Shown: positions 42,628 through 54,488 of the stretch, in pieces
Layout: each line of letters opens with the position of its first letter
How positions within the stretch are numbered: position 1 is the first letter of the stretch
Assembly: GCA_039707465.1 (NCBI GenBank)
Contig: CM077643.1
Coordinates: forward strand, 334,148,919-334,212,918
Reading direction: 5' to 3'
Length of the DNA: 64,000 nucleotides
From: Rhabdophis nuchalis
Taxonomy: Eukaryota; Chordata; Lepidosauria; Squamata; Natricidae
Made by a program: the position numbers and the translations under genes
Notes under the pieces: model-generated
What the model saw: only the letters and a program-made list of their open reading frames with translations
Told to the model about the DNA's origin: nothing
Database searches by the model: none

Positions 42628-43115
42628 GTTGTTGTTCAGTCGCTAAGTTGTGTTCAGCTCTTTACAACCCATGAACAACAGCACACCAAACCTCCTGCCC
42701 TCCACTATCTCCCTGATAGTGGCCACTGCATTAATGACACTCTCTAAACATCTCATCCTCCGCTGTCCCCTTCTCCTTTTGCCTTCAGTGCTTCCCAACA
42801 TCGGAGCCTTTTCCAATGAGTCCTCTCTTCTCATTTGGGGGCCCAAGTCAGGGGTGAGTTGCTGCCGGCATTGCTGCCGGTTCGGTGCATGCGCAATTTT
42901 GCTCTGTGAGCATGCACAATTGCGCAGAACACTAAAAAATAAAAAAATAAATGCCATGCTGACTGGGGAACCAGTTCGGAGGCATGACAACCTGTGTCGC
43001 TGCCGGTTCTTGTGACCCAGGCCAGCATACCACTACCGGTTCAGCAGAACCGGGAGGAACCTACCTCTCGCCCAAGTATTTGAGCTTCAGTATGGTACCT
43101 ACGGGCTAAAAATCC
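42628..43115 (-). mobile_element. BovB (RTE) LINE 3' end, split by a MITE
   Basis: Antisense of the BovB 3' end: TTGTTCAGTCGCTAAGTTGT, CATCTCATCCTCCGCTGTCC and CCTTTTCCAATGAGTCC, closely resembling ruminant and squamate BovB. It is interrupted at 42849-43069 by a hAT-type MITE whose duplication GCCCAAGT belongs to BovB, and resumes with ATTTGAGCTTCAGTATGG. No intact coding region. Confidence 0.85.
42849..43069. mobile_element. hAT-type MITE (CAGGGGTGRGTT family) inside BovB
   Basis: 221 bp: left CAGGGGTGAGTTGCTGCC, right GGAACCTACCTCTC, perfect duplication GCCCAAGT (42841-42848, 43070-43077). Contains ACTACCGGTTCAGC. Same family as 14117 and 21852. Confidence 0.9.
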
Positions 43116-44213
43116 TCAGATACTGTTCCTCAAAATCCTTATCTCTGTCAACTACTTGATGAAGAAGTCATGTTGAGGTTCTTTTCAATTTCATCACTAT
43201 AGCACCTTATGGGCACCTTAACCATTGTTCTTCCCATTTAGAACAAAAGGATGGGGAAATGGACTTTTCACCTTTTGCAATAGCAACAAACCTTAACCCC
43301 AGCCCAGATTCTCAGAGACAATCCAAATAGAATTGTGGATGATAGAGACAGGCCCCAATGGAATACTCCCTTAAGTGCTCAGAATTTTAGAACCTACTAA
43401 TTAATACCCCATAATTAAACACAAGTAAGTAGATAGCAAAATTTAGTTTACATAAATTCCGTGTTCCTGCCTTTAAACCCTGACCATCAGATATGAGAAT
43501 ATGTCAGGTCTTACTCATATAAGGAATGTGAGATCTGATTGTGAAATCTAAGCTCAACACTGAAAACCACATAGGATACCTTTCACAAATCCTTCACTAC
43601 AAACACTCTTTTTATAACAAGCAAAGCTCATGTAAAACAACTCTTTACCAGCCCACATCCCCACCCAGCTGACTACAGCATTTCCTAATTAGGTTGCATT
43701 CAATCTGTATAATGGCCTGTTAGTAATAGATGTGGTACGAGAGGGTAATCTCCACCGATATTATTCACTTCCTAGGAATGTAGGGCAGAAGCTGCCTTCC
43801 AAGCTCAGAGTAAGAACAATGAAAGAAAAGCTGATTAATAAAATGGCTTTGTATACACACTGGATGTGGCCATGTCATTGTCTTCCTTACAAGCTGGTAA
43901 TTGATGGTGGTAATGAAGATGACGATATCAAATGCATTGTTTTAACGTTGTGATGAGCTTCAACTATCATTTGACAAGTTCTAGCAACAAAGAACTGGAA
44001 CTGCCTGCCGCATTACAGACTTGAAGGTCTGCATGACTTCCTCTTACATTTTGTTTTACAACAAAAGCAAAAAACAAAGTTCTAGTATAAATAATTGCCA
44101 GCAAAATTCTTATATATTCTAATTCAAATTAAAAACAGCACATGGCTCTATTATTCATTCCAGATGCAGAATGCTTTCAATTAACAAAGAAAAATCTCCA
44201 GATAACTAAAAAA
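43116..44213. other. Unique intergenic DNA
   Basis: No gene or repeat recognised. Confidence 0.4.
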
Positions 44214-44292
<79 letters not shown>

Positions 44293-44424
44293 TTATCTAT
44301 CTATCATCTATCTATCCATCCATCCATCCATCCATCCATCCATCCATCCATCCATCCATCATCTATCTTCTAATATCTATCAATCATATAGCTGTCATCT
44401 ATCTACACACACACACACACACAC
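44214..44424 (+). repeat. Compound microsatellite (TATC)n-(CATC)n-(CA)n
   Basis: TATC to about 44313, CATC to about 44358, a short spacer, then CA dinucleotides at 44405-44424. No LINE terminus is visible at its edge, unlike 33222. Confidence 0.95.
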
Positions 44425-44749
44425 CCCTCTGGGCTCATACCATATCAAAAACAATTTCCTTTTTAATCAAATCTTTTAAGCTCAATCAGAGGAAAATAAT
44501 CTGTTCTAGGCACTTAATTCCTTTAAGTACTGTTGGGGAAAGCAATAACTATGCAGTGCCCAGCCTGAAAAAATTCTTGCATCATACTTTCTCTTTCATA
44601 TTTCCCTGAAAAAGGTCATTTGAGGAGAGTGTATAAAAAGCTAAGATGGTAGCCATGACATTGGTTCACATAACAAGGTGGGTGTTCAATCATGTGGTTG
44701 AGGATGCCTTTCTGACTTTTTAAAGCTTTTTTCCTCTGTCCCTGTAGAT

Positions 44750-44889
44750 CAGGGGTGTCAAACTCCCAGCCCGCGGGCCACATGCATCACACACTGGCCA
44801 TGCCTATGCCCGGTTTAGCAAAGGGGGGGGGGGGGGAGTCACGATACATCATGTGACGCTGCCGTGATGACACAAATTTGACACCCCTG
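44750..44889. mobile_element. hAT-type MITE (CAGGGGTGTCAAA family), 140 bp
   Basis: Left CAGGGGTGTCAAACTCC, right AATTTGACACCCCTG, perfect duplication CTGTAGAT. Interior GCCCGCGGGCCACATGCATC; a run of 14 G near 44823. Confidence 0.92.
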
Positions 44890-45149
44890 CTGTAGATACT
44901 CCTATCCCTATATGCTGAGATTATCTCTGGTCATTCTTTGGAAGATCCTTTTCCTTGGTTAGTTTTAACTTTGTTGGTTTATTATTATTATTTATTTATT
45001 TTCATGGGCTTTCCCTGTATTTTTATTTAAATGCCTCACATCCATTTAGGTAATATATATTTTGAAGACACTATAAGAAATCTTTAGGTTCCCAGCTATG
45101 GCAGAGAGTCAACTGCTGGCTTTGTTGAAACTGGCATGATGGAGATGTT

Positions 45150-45870
45150 GAGTTCAGCAACTTAAGGTTATAATTAAATATGGCAAATCTTCACGTCCAG
45201 GGAGGCAGTAAACCCCACAGCTGCTTGGTCTTTCCAAGATTGGCCAGATGCCTGTTCTCCCATATCCAAATGCCAACAATCCTCAGGCACTGGGAAACAG
45301 CCTTAGCTTCACCCATTTGGCCCAGGGCCAATGTACAGCTTAGGTACATTTGGGTACTGTTAATACTACATCCCATGCTGGCAGATGACCCCTCCCGGGG
45401 AGGGGGGTTATGTTAAATAGAAATGGAAAGACAGTAGAGTTCTAGGGCGTCCATATGGCAGGGACTTGATCTCTCTCTCTCTCCTCCGCCTATCAATATT
45501 GAATTGAATCAGCCTCAGAGGAAGGAAGGGAATTATTGAAGAAGAGTGCTTCCAGGTTCCCTCAATTGGTCCAGAAAGATACTGCGATTGATTATATTGA
45601 AGTCTGCTGAGCAATCATGGAGGACCAGAATGGCTATATATTAACCAAATCACTCTGAGCTCACCAGAAGTCTGCTAAGTGCATCTCACTACTATAATCA
45701 GATCTGAATCCTGACTGAAAAGAATCCAGTCTCTTTGTCCCAGAGGCCTCTGCAGATGTAAACTGACCTCCTTCTCCATAACCTTCCCCAAACAGGGAAG
45801 GTTAGAAGTTGGATGAAAATTGTCCATAACTGTTTGCTGGATCCAGCAAATGCCTCTTAAGAATGATAAG
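45150..45870 (-). mobile_element. Ancient CR1/L3-type RT fragment
   Basis: Antisense, strongly degraded. Ordered similarity to 37.3-37.9 kb: AGGCACTGGGAAACAGCC, the GATGACCCCTCCC block, and AGGTTAGAAGTTGGATGAAA (compare AAGGTTGGAGACAGGACGG). It represents an older layer of the same lineage. Confidence 0.65.
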
Positions 45871-46594
45871 AACGATAAACATTTGTTATAGGTTTAGAAC
45901 ATTGAAACAAAGTCACGGGAGCTATGAACAAACAAACTGTTCAAACGTCTTGTGGTTTATAGTTATTTTTGTCTACTGTTATTACTCAATAGAGAAAAAA
46001 GCAGGCATATTTTTTCATCATATTCAAGTAGATTGTATAAAGAATTTCCTTTTCTTCAAGGCAAGGGGACACAGCCAAGTTTTTAGTACCCCACATATAG
46101 CAGAGATGCAATTGTCCTCTTTGTTGAAACCAGCATAGCAAAGAGGCAAATGTATAAAGTCAAACCAAAATGACACAAGAAGAGAAGGGAGTGGGAGAAT
46201 CCTATCGTAGCTGCTTGCTTGTTTTTTGTTGTTCTGGCCTTAAAAACTACCTCCTTTTTAAAAAAAAATGTAGTCTTTATGATCAGTGGGGGGGTAATGC
46301 CCATTCAGTAGCTATCAGTTCGTAGAAGAATCTCTAGTTCTTTGTGGAGGAAACATTTCTTATGCAACGCAGGTCCCAAATGGAATTCTGCATGCTGATA
46401 AATTAAGACCAAGATGTTTCCTATTTAGAAAGGGCTTGAGGGAATGGTAAACCTGCCTTCCTTGATTTGGGATAGATCTGGAACATAGATTGCTGAAGCA
46501 ATGGATACGTTATGATTTAGACTTACTTTTTTGTCTCAGTTTAAATCAGCTCCAAGAAAGGTAGTTAGGAGAGGCCTGGTGAGGGCCTCCTTTG
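45871..46594. other. Intergenic DNA
   Basis: No gene recognised. 46090-46140 is partly similar to 45090-45140. Confidence 0.4.
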
Positions 46595-46602
46595 GTCTAA
46601 AG

Positions 46603-46710
46603 CAGGGGTCTCCAACCTTTGGAACTTTAAGTCTGAAGGACTTCAGCTCCCAGACTTCTCCAGCCAGCTTCTCCAGTCAGACTTAAAGTTCCAAAGGTTG
46701 GAGACCCCTG
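46603..46710. mobile_element. Palindromic hAT-type MITE, 108 bp
   Basis: Same family as 979-1113, with a shortened centre. Perfect duplication GTCTAAAG (46595-46602, 46711-46718). Confidence 0.92.
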
Positions 46711-46718
46711 GTCTAAAG

Positions 46719-47649
46719 GATATAGCCCAGACTGGTTCAAACAATTCTTTTGGGCTAGCTATTACCCTGCTACACAATGACCATGGTTCTTTTGTTTCCA
46801 TGCTGGGACATATGGTTTTTTTTTTTTAGAAATTAGCAAAGTCTCAGGAAAAAAAATAATTTGCAGGTTTCCCCTGTGCTTTGTAATTGGGGTTCTTTGT
46901 GTTTCTTTGTAAGTATCTACTTGCTCCCAACTAAAACAAATGCTTACTACTGAAGGATTAAATGGATAATGGAGGCAAAGCAAGCCATACAGCCACAGAC
47001 CTTGTATACTTATCGGGTATGAGATAAAACACTTCCTATTGCCATTGAAAGTTTGGACAATCAGCCAATCTGTCCTAGGGAGTTTTATTTTGAGTTCACA
47101 AGATAATCATACACTATCTGCACATAAATGTTTTTAATGTATTATGTATCCCTAGGAAACAACCTGGGTAGCAGCTTTAACACACATCCATCTCATCTCT
47201 CTTAACAAGTCCGGTGTGCGCTTGTGGGGAAATATCTTTACATGAAAACAGTGTATCCATTGGTCTTCATGAAAAATATGCATGAAGCTGCCTTTGGAGC
47301 TAAAGATACTGAGGATAAATACTATTTCAAAGTAATGATTAATTCTGGACTTGAACAAGTTGGCATTTAGTACTTAATACGCAAGGAAGCAGCTCTGGAA
47401 ACATAGTTACTATAAAAGCAGCAGAAATTGCCTAGCCCACTGAATATTGAGGACTCTCATAACATTCACCCTGTCTGGAAATCATGCACACCAGCAGAGA
47501 ATTGTGAGATGCCCTCGGCCTATGGTTACTTCTGCTGCAGAACCAGTTTTACGGCAGTTGAGGATTTATCAAACCACTCAGCCTCCATTCATTCTGAAAT
47601 GGGAAGAGGGTCTTTAGGAATGCCAACTTGCATTGTAATTGCATTGTAA
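46719..47649. other. Unique intergenic DNA
   Basis: No gene or repeat recognised. Confidence 0.4.
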
Positions 47650-47705
47650 TTTATTTTTTATTTTATTAAATTTATACCCCGCCCTTCTCCAGAAAGGACC
47701 CAATC
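47650..47705 (-). mobile_element. CR1/L3 3'-terminal fragment
   Basis: ATTTATACCCCGCCCTTCTCC followed by AGAAAGGACCC is the antisense terminal block; extremely truncated. Confidence 0.7.
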
Positions 47706-47852
47706 CTTTGCCACCCCAAATTATGCCCGAACATCTTACGCGAGGATTCCTTTGCTGCCTGCGCACTCCGGGTGGCCAGCAGCTGAGCTGCACCCAAATT
47801 TTTGCTCTCTTTTTGGGGGTAAAAAGGTGCGTCTTACAGTCCGAAAAATATG
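47706..47852. mobile_element. Mariner-type MITE fragment
   Basis: The right end GGTGCGTCTTACAGTCCGAA then AAATA resembles the terminus of a widespread vertebrate Tc1/mariner-type MITE (by memory). The left end is not seen. Confidence 0.5.
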
Positions 47853-47931
47853 ATAAGCTTTGTATTATCTTTAATAGTTTTAAATATAAAAAAGAATGAA
47901 AATGAAATCCAGATTGGGATTTTCTGTTTTT

Positions 47932-48484
<553 letters not shown>

Positions 48485-51076
48485 TGAAATGGCATGAGAT
48501 GATATCTATCAGCCTAGAGAAGTACAAAAAACTTTATATCCAAATGAAAAAAAAATGTGCAAGCAGCTTGTCAAGAGGAAGTTTGACACATTTTCTAAAT
48601 GGCTTTTATTTTCTGTTTGTCATATCCTAATACAATTTCCTTGGGAAGCTCAGATTTTCCTCACACTCAAGTTATTTATAGCTGGGACAAGCAGGCTTTT
48701 TAACCAGGCCAAATCAGCAGTGCTGAATCTCTTGGAGCTAATTTGCCCTTTCCTACAACATGCTCCTTTTATGCTGGGTTTAGAAGCAAAACTATCACAG
48801 TGAAGAAACTTCTGCTGTTCTAAAAGCTCAACTTCAAACAAAGTACCTTGGTGATTTCTTATCTTGCTCTTGACCCCAAACCCAAGCTTATTTGATAAAA
48901 AGCAGATTTATGTAGAACAGATATTCTTTGCAATATTATGCTGACTACATAAACTGAAAAAGGAAAAATTATGGATAACTGACTCAAGTGGATAGAAGCG
49001 GATACTAGTTCAATTGGAGAACAATTATGAAAGCTAGTGATGAATATGGAATACAATATATAGTTCATCAGAAGGCATTTCCTATTTCCCCTGTGAGCAA
49101 TTTCCATAGCATATTTTAGGATTGATCTATTTTTGTGAGATCTAGGCAGATGTTCTCGTCTTGTGGCAAAATATTAAATTAGGTCACTTCTAAGGATCTG
49201 TCTCCATTAAACTAATAATTCAGGTAATAAAAAACCTTTCTTAATGCAGTTTGGGCAACTAGCAGCTCATAGATGCATATAACTACACAATCCTCTCATA
49301 GAATGTTGCCAAAGTTCACCGGAAGCCAGGTTTAACCTGAAGAAAACCTTTACTTTCAACTTTTATTGCAATATACTTTATTAGAAATATCTTCAATGCA
49401 CTGCAATGTAATGTCATATACAATCATGTATAGTATTTTTCTTTAGAATCAAAGAACATTATTAGAGTATTTAATATCTAATAATGAGATATTCATCTGC
49501 ATTATGCTTTTAATAGAATGAGAAGCATTTTGAGAATACTATATAAGGAGGTGGCTTTAGATGTTATTAGAAGTATCAAGAAACTTTTCTGGGATTGTCT
49601 CCATTTTTCACTTCATTATTACAATAATCTGTAAAAAAAATCTTTCACAAGACATAAAGTTTACATATTTCTCTTCAGATAGCTAAAGTAGATAAAATTG
49701 AAGTTTGAAGCCCTCATGTATTAGCTTATTAATATTCTGATAAATGTCAATGCTAGTTTTAAAATCCTTTATTAAGAGTTCCCCTCCCCCCATAGAAACA
49801 TAATGTTTAGTTAAGAATTAAGGAATTTTATTTGTTCATATTGATGCCGGTTTAGAGTGATGCAAAACTAAGTTGTACCTTTAAACTGGGAAGCCAACTA
49901 ACATTAGCTCATATCAGTGTCCCTGAACCGATTATAACATATATTTTCTTAGCACAATTAAAAACATTTTTAAAATTATTTTAATTCATGTTAATTTTTT
50001 GCAGGAAGTGGAATGAACTATATTTCAAATGTAAGAGTCAAGTAAAGATATATATGTATATGTGGGGAAAATACTGTTTCACGTCTGAGGTAAAAGAAGT
50101 TACATGTATTTTATTCTTAATGCTTGAACTTGGCATGAATTAGTTATGTGGAAATGTTGTTCTTTTAAAAATTTCTTAGTGTAAATAAGACTTGCAGCGT
50201 ATTTTATATTTTCAATCCATTACCATTTGGCACTGGATTGCCAGTGCCAAAGGTAACATATTTTGAAAAATGAAACTTAAATAAAACTGTCAAAGTGTGA
50301 AGCCTAGGTGTTTGCCAACAGAAATTTCTGGGAGTATGTCATTGGAATAAATTAAACAATGTTAGCTAAGTATTTACAGTATTTATAAAAGTTTCTAACC
50401 CTTTTAATGCATTTTCTATCTAGTAACCTGCTAGAAATACCTAGGAAGAAATATCTATTCCTTTCTTTTTTCCTTTTCCTTTCTTTCTTTCCATTTCGGT
50501 GAAGCTAATGTTATTCCTCTTAAATTGGCACTATTTCCTTTGCCATTTCAAAAATGACCAGGCCATTTTAAAAACAGATCCATATGAATGCCAATGTTTA
50601 TAAAATTGCATGTGTCAAGAGCTTGATTCAGCATTAGCTATGGTGAATGTGTCTCCAATAAATACAAAGTGTTTTTTTTTTAAACCCAACTGTTGCTGAA
50701 TATTTTCCAGGCTTACCATTAGGGAGCCAAAACTATCCATAATGTAAGCCTTAAACACGCTACATTTTAAAGAAAACATATAGAAAGAACATTTGTATGT
50801 ATGAATTGATTTACTTGCTTGGATGATATATGTGCACCTGCCAGAATCATAGAGAGTATGGGAGAGCTTTAACATTACAATAAATTTAAAGTAACAGTGA
50901 CTACTGAAACTGGGAGTTTAAAAAGACCAGAATTTTGGATTTTGAAGTAGTTATAGACTTATTACAAAAGACTCCCAAAAGAGTGATAGTCTTCATGAAT
51001 CAAAGGAGAGAGGCTGTTTTGCTTGTTTCCAAAGGAAGGTGAAATTGAAGAACTATTTGTTGAGGAAGTTGAAACA
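48485..51076. other. AT-rich unique DNA
   Basis: About 2.6 kb with no gene, exon or repeat that I can recognise. Confidence 0.4.
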
Positions 51077-51084
51077 CTATATAG

Positions 51085-51196
51085 CAGGGCTGCCAAACAT
51101 GCGAACCGCGGACCGGATATGTCACGAATTGGCCATGTCCACGCCTAGTTTAGCAAAGGGGGAAAGTCACAATATATCACGAGTTTGACACTCTTG
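51085..51196. mobile_element. hAT-type MITE (GTCAAAC family), 112 bp
   Basis: Left CAGGGCTGCCAAACATGC, right GAGTTTGACACTCTTG, perfect duplication CTATATAG (51077-51084, 51197-51204). Related to 44750 and 53374. Confidence 0.88.
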
Positions 51197-51213
51197 CTAT
51201 ATAGGCTCTAGAC

Positions 51214-51416
51214 CAGTGGTTCTCAACATTCCCAATGCCGCGACCCTTTAATACAGTTCCTCATATTGTGGTGACCCCCCAACCATAAAATTGGTGTCTC
51301 GGTTCTTAAGACCATCGAAAATATGTGTTTTCCGATGGTCGTAGGCAACCTTTACTTTACTTTTACTTTAATCGGATTTGTGAAAGGGGTCCCGACCCAC
51401 ATGTTGAGAACCACTG
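51214..51416 (+). mobile_element. SPIN-family hAT MITE
   Basis: 203 bp with inverted ends CAGTGGTTCTCAAC/GTTGAGAACCACTG and perfect 8-bp duplication CTCTAGAC (51206-51213, 51417-51424). Interior landmarks AATGCCGCGACCCTTTAATA, CAGTTCCTCAT, GTGTTTTCCGATGGTC and GGGGTC...GACCCAC match the non-autonomous SPIN (Space Invaders) elements known from several tetrapods and attributed to horizontal transfer. The internal part is deleted relative to longer SPIN copies. It begins 17 bp after another hAT MITE. Confidence 0.93.
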
Positions 51417-51424
51417 CTCTAGAC

Positions 51425-52459
51425 TGTTAGTTGGACATGTTTCCCATTGAAAGCAGTGAAGTTAAAGACGTTAGATTTCAAATCCAATACCATGAGTGGA
51501 ATATGTGTGACTAACATATGAGGTCAATCCAACTCATATTGACTTAAATGACTAAGGTAGAATTGATTGAGGAAGAGGAGGAGGAATACTAACAACAACA
51601 TTTCAGAGGGAACACAGTATTCAAATGAGTTTTTTTCTCCAGTATAATTTGCACTTGGAATAGGTAGCATCTTGGACAGGTGAACACATGTGGAATTTTG
51701 AGAATATATTACAAGCTTCCCCACAAAATGGCACCCTAACAGTTCATGATCACTACATGCTTGCTAGTTGTTTGCGACAAATAAAAAAATGACATATACG
51801 ACTGATTTTTCAGACTACAAAGCAAAACGGTCTACTACCATCAAGAGTATGATTGTTTATTGAACTCTCCAACAACTTATTACAAAACAAAATGAATGAT
51901 GAAGCATACAGACATTATTGGATAATGTGCTTGCTTTTGTGTTCTACAAGGTGAGATTAACTGTGTTTATCAATACTTGGGTGTGTGAAAATTATGAATA
52001 TGACCCAATTGTTTATCTCAGCCAACTAGCCAGGAATGTTGTCAAGTGCCTGGAGGCTACTAGGGGTTGGAAACTAAGGGGGCCTGGAAACTGAGGGGGC
52101 CTGGAAAGAAATAACCTTGGGTTACTCTGCTTGGGCTACTCGGTGTGGTTATCTTTGGGGCTGAATGGGCTGCACTTTTTTTTATTAAGGCCTGGTGGCC
52201 AATGTGTTAAGGTTCCTAGTCTCTCAAGTCCTGCTTAAGGAGCAAGTGCATTTATAACTAGGGAAGTCTGCACAGATCCATCTTGTGTGCCAGCTGTGCC
52301 CATTCTTGAATCTCTTGACCCTATTTACAGTAATTCATGCCTTAATCATCGCATCTGTAGACTATTCCAAAGAACTCTACATTGCCTTTGAATATCCCTT
52401 GGAAGCTTAGAGGTGTAGCAATACAAGTAGCGATGGACAAATATTGTAATGTTCAACTC
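51425..52459. other. Intergenic DNA
   Basis: No gene recognised. An LTR-like or promoter-like stretch, with a 19-bp tandem duplication and a TTTATAA box, lies at about 52038-52330. Confidence 0.4.
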
Positions 52460-52800
52460 TTTTAGGTTTTTGTCAAATGCAAGCTTCACTGGTTACTTAT
52501 AGGTGCAACTCAAGGTACTTAACATTTATACAGCATTACATTACATAGGGCCTAATTATCTAAGAGAGCATGTATTTCCATAGTTCTTTTCCACTAGATA
52601 CAATCAGAGATTTGCATGCTCTGGATTCCATCAATTAAATTGTCATGAACAGGATTTGGGAAATGTGCCTTCTCTGTTGCAGCATTTGCCCTTTACAAGA
52701 GCAACGCAGCCAAGATTTGAATTGCTCTTATTCTGCCTGTCTTAAAAGAGTCTTCATGGCTCTTTTTCTAGGTCTTAAACTAGAGTGATTGTCAGACCCC
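52460..52800 (+). mobile_element. Ancient CR1/L3-like C-terminal fragment
   Basis: Translation in pieces gives CKLHWLLIGATQ-like (compare LHWLPVAF), then GKCAFSVAAFAL (compare GRAFSVAAPAL) and VLKESSWLFF. Degraded with stops. Confidence 0.5.
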
Positions 52801-53365
52801 TTTAAGTTGGGTGCTAAGTGAGAAAGAGGATGTTTCCTCTGGATGACTAGTGCCATTTTTTATGTTATAATATTGCTTCCTTTTTTAATTTATAAAAAAC
52901 CAGAGCAGTTCTGAAGTCAGGCGACCCTAAAATTGTATATGGTTAAAAAAAACCTCTCAATGTATTTTCCGTACTATGTTAAAGAATATATAGATTTCTA
53001 TATATGTATGTAGATCCAAAACACATAGTTGATGTATTTGCATTACAAAATATGAACAATTGAGAATTTCAAGTACTATTCAAGTTTCATTTTGTGAATC
53101 GATTCAAAAATATGAAATTGTTTTCTTCAACTATTAAAAAAAAATCAAGCACAAGCAAACTATCAATAAATACAGTTGATTGGAGTCATACCTACATTAT
53201 TTATAACTTACTTTAACTGGATGTTTGCATCAAAATCATGCCAATAATTATTGATGCATTGAGATGTTTTCATAATGTAAAGGCAAGACATGAAACAGAC
53301 CATAAGATGGAAAGCAGGGTGGTTGTGTGAATGTGATTAATCTAGCAATTCTATTGTATCACTGT
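52801..53365. other. AT-rich unique DNA
   Basis: No gene or repeat recognised. Confidence 0.4.
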
Positions 53366-53373
53366 CACTACAC

Positions 53374-53508
53374 CAGTGGTGTCAAACTCATGTCGTCACT
53401 CTGGTGTCACATGACATATTGAGACTTTTTTCCCCTTCGCTAAACTGAGGGGGGGATGTGACCAGCACGTGATGCATCCGGCCCGCAGCCTGGAGTTTGA
53501 CAGCCCTG
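53374..53508. mobile_element. hAT-type MITE (GTGTCAAACTC family), 135 bp
   Basis: Left CAGTGGTGTCAAACTC, right GGAGTTTGACAGCCCTG, perfect duplication CACTACAC (53366-53373, 53509-53516). Confidence 0.92.
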
Positions 53509-53821
53509 CACTACACAGTGGTGGTTGTATGCATCAGAATCCACCTAAAACCTTATGTTCATGGAATGTGTTTGAAGTACCTTCCTCTGCTTTTAAGTAT
53601 TACTTAGGTTTGGATCGTGAGTCTTTCCCCAAAAGAAGGCATGACAGAGCAAGTCAAGAACATTACCCGAATATTGGTAATTGCTTCCAACTGCTACTGA
53701 GTTGAGAACTTTTAAAATAAGGAGAGGTTGGCCAATACTACATTCCATTCCATGTCAATAACCAAGGGAGAAAGATAAAACCTTTGGTATGTCTAATTTA
53801 ATGAACAGAAGGAATTGGAGT

Positions 53822-54145
53822 GACAACATAGCAGTGTTCCAATATCTCAGGGGCTGCCACAAAGAAGAGGGAGTCAAGCTATTCTCCGAAGCACCTGAAG
53901 GCAGGACAAGAAGCAATGGATAGAAACTAATCAAGGAGAGAAGCAACCTAGAACTAAGGAGTAATGTCCTGTTAGTTAGAACAATAAATCAGGGGAACAA
54001 CTTGCCTCCCAAAGCTGTGAATGCTCCAACACTGGATGTTTTTAAGAAGATATTGGATAACCATTTGTTTGAAATGGTATACGGTATCCTGCCTGAGTAG
54101 TGGGTTGGACCAGAAGACCTCCAAGGTCTCTTCCAACTCAGTTAT
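53822..54145 (+). mobile_element. CR1 LINE C-terminus and 3' end
   Basis: Sense copy: GTTCCAATATCTCAGGGGCTG and onward encode the CR1 C-terminus in pieces (NLELRSNVLLVRTINQGNNL, NAPTLDVFKKILDNHLF), then GGGTTGGACCAGAAGACCTC and a TCATTCC-rich tail. Same lineage as 3155-3517 but opposite strand. Confidence 0.87.
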
Positions 54146-54390
54146 TCCATATCATTCCATTCTCATTTTCTCAAACTTGTGGGTGTGAAGGTTTCTAATA
54201 GTGCCTAGAGGTGGATCTCTCGCCTCACAATCAGGAGGTTGTGAGTTCAATCCTAGGTAGAGACAGATGTAAGATCTGCTTGGGTAGGGGGTTGGACTAG
54301 ATGACCTTCAAGGTCCCTTCCAACTCTTGTTAATCTGTTAACCCTGAAGTAATTAAAGGCAATTTCCAGCGTGATTAGAAGCTGCTATTC
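54145..54390 (+). repeat. Unnamed dispersed repeat, copy 2, split by a SINE
   Basis: Parts 54145-54198 and 54343-54390 correspond in order to 22428-22552. The SINE at 54199-54342 lies between GTTTCTAATAGTG and the GAAGTAATTAAAGGCAATTT block. Confidence 0.55.
54199..54342 (+). mobile_element. tRNA-headed SINE with CR1-like tail
   Basis: Head with B-box-like GTGAGTTCAATCCTAGG. The 3' part GGGGGTTGGACTAGATGACC then CTTCCAACTCT is the CR1 3' end, implying mobilisation by CR1. The A-box region is truncated or diverged. Confidence 0.78.
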
Positions 54391-54480
54391 TATTCTACCC
54401 TTCCTAACCTAGCAGGATCCTCAAGCTCTCCTACCGCCCAGTTCGTCCAGAAGTAAAGACTTCACTAGCCCAGAACCCAG

Positions 54481-54488
54481 TGACGTCA
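54481..54488. promoter_or_regulatory. Full CRE palindrome TGACGTCA
   Basis: Exact cAMP-response element at the upstream edge of the CpG island, the binding site of CREB/ATF proteins. Function is inferred from motif and position. Confidence 0.55.

Noticed and set aside
42643..43028. Opposing frames of about 115-121 codons near 42.8 kb
   Set aside because: They cross the BovB/MITE junction and do not follow BovB coding sequence.
44214..44424. CRISPR-like regular repeat spacing
   Set aside because: Pure tetranucleotide and dinucleotide microsatellite in a vertebrate genome; no spacers.
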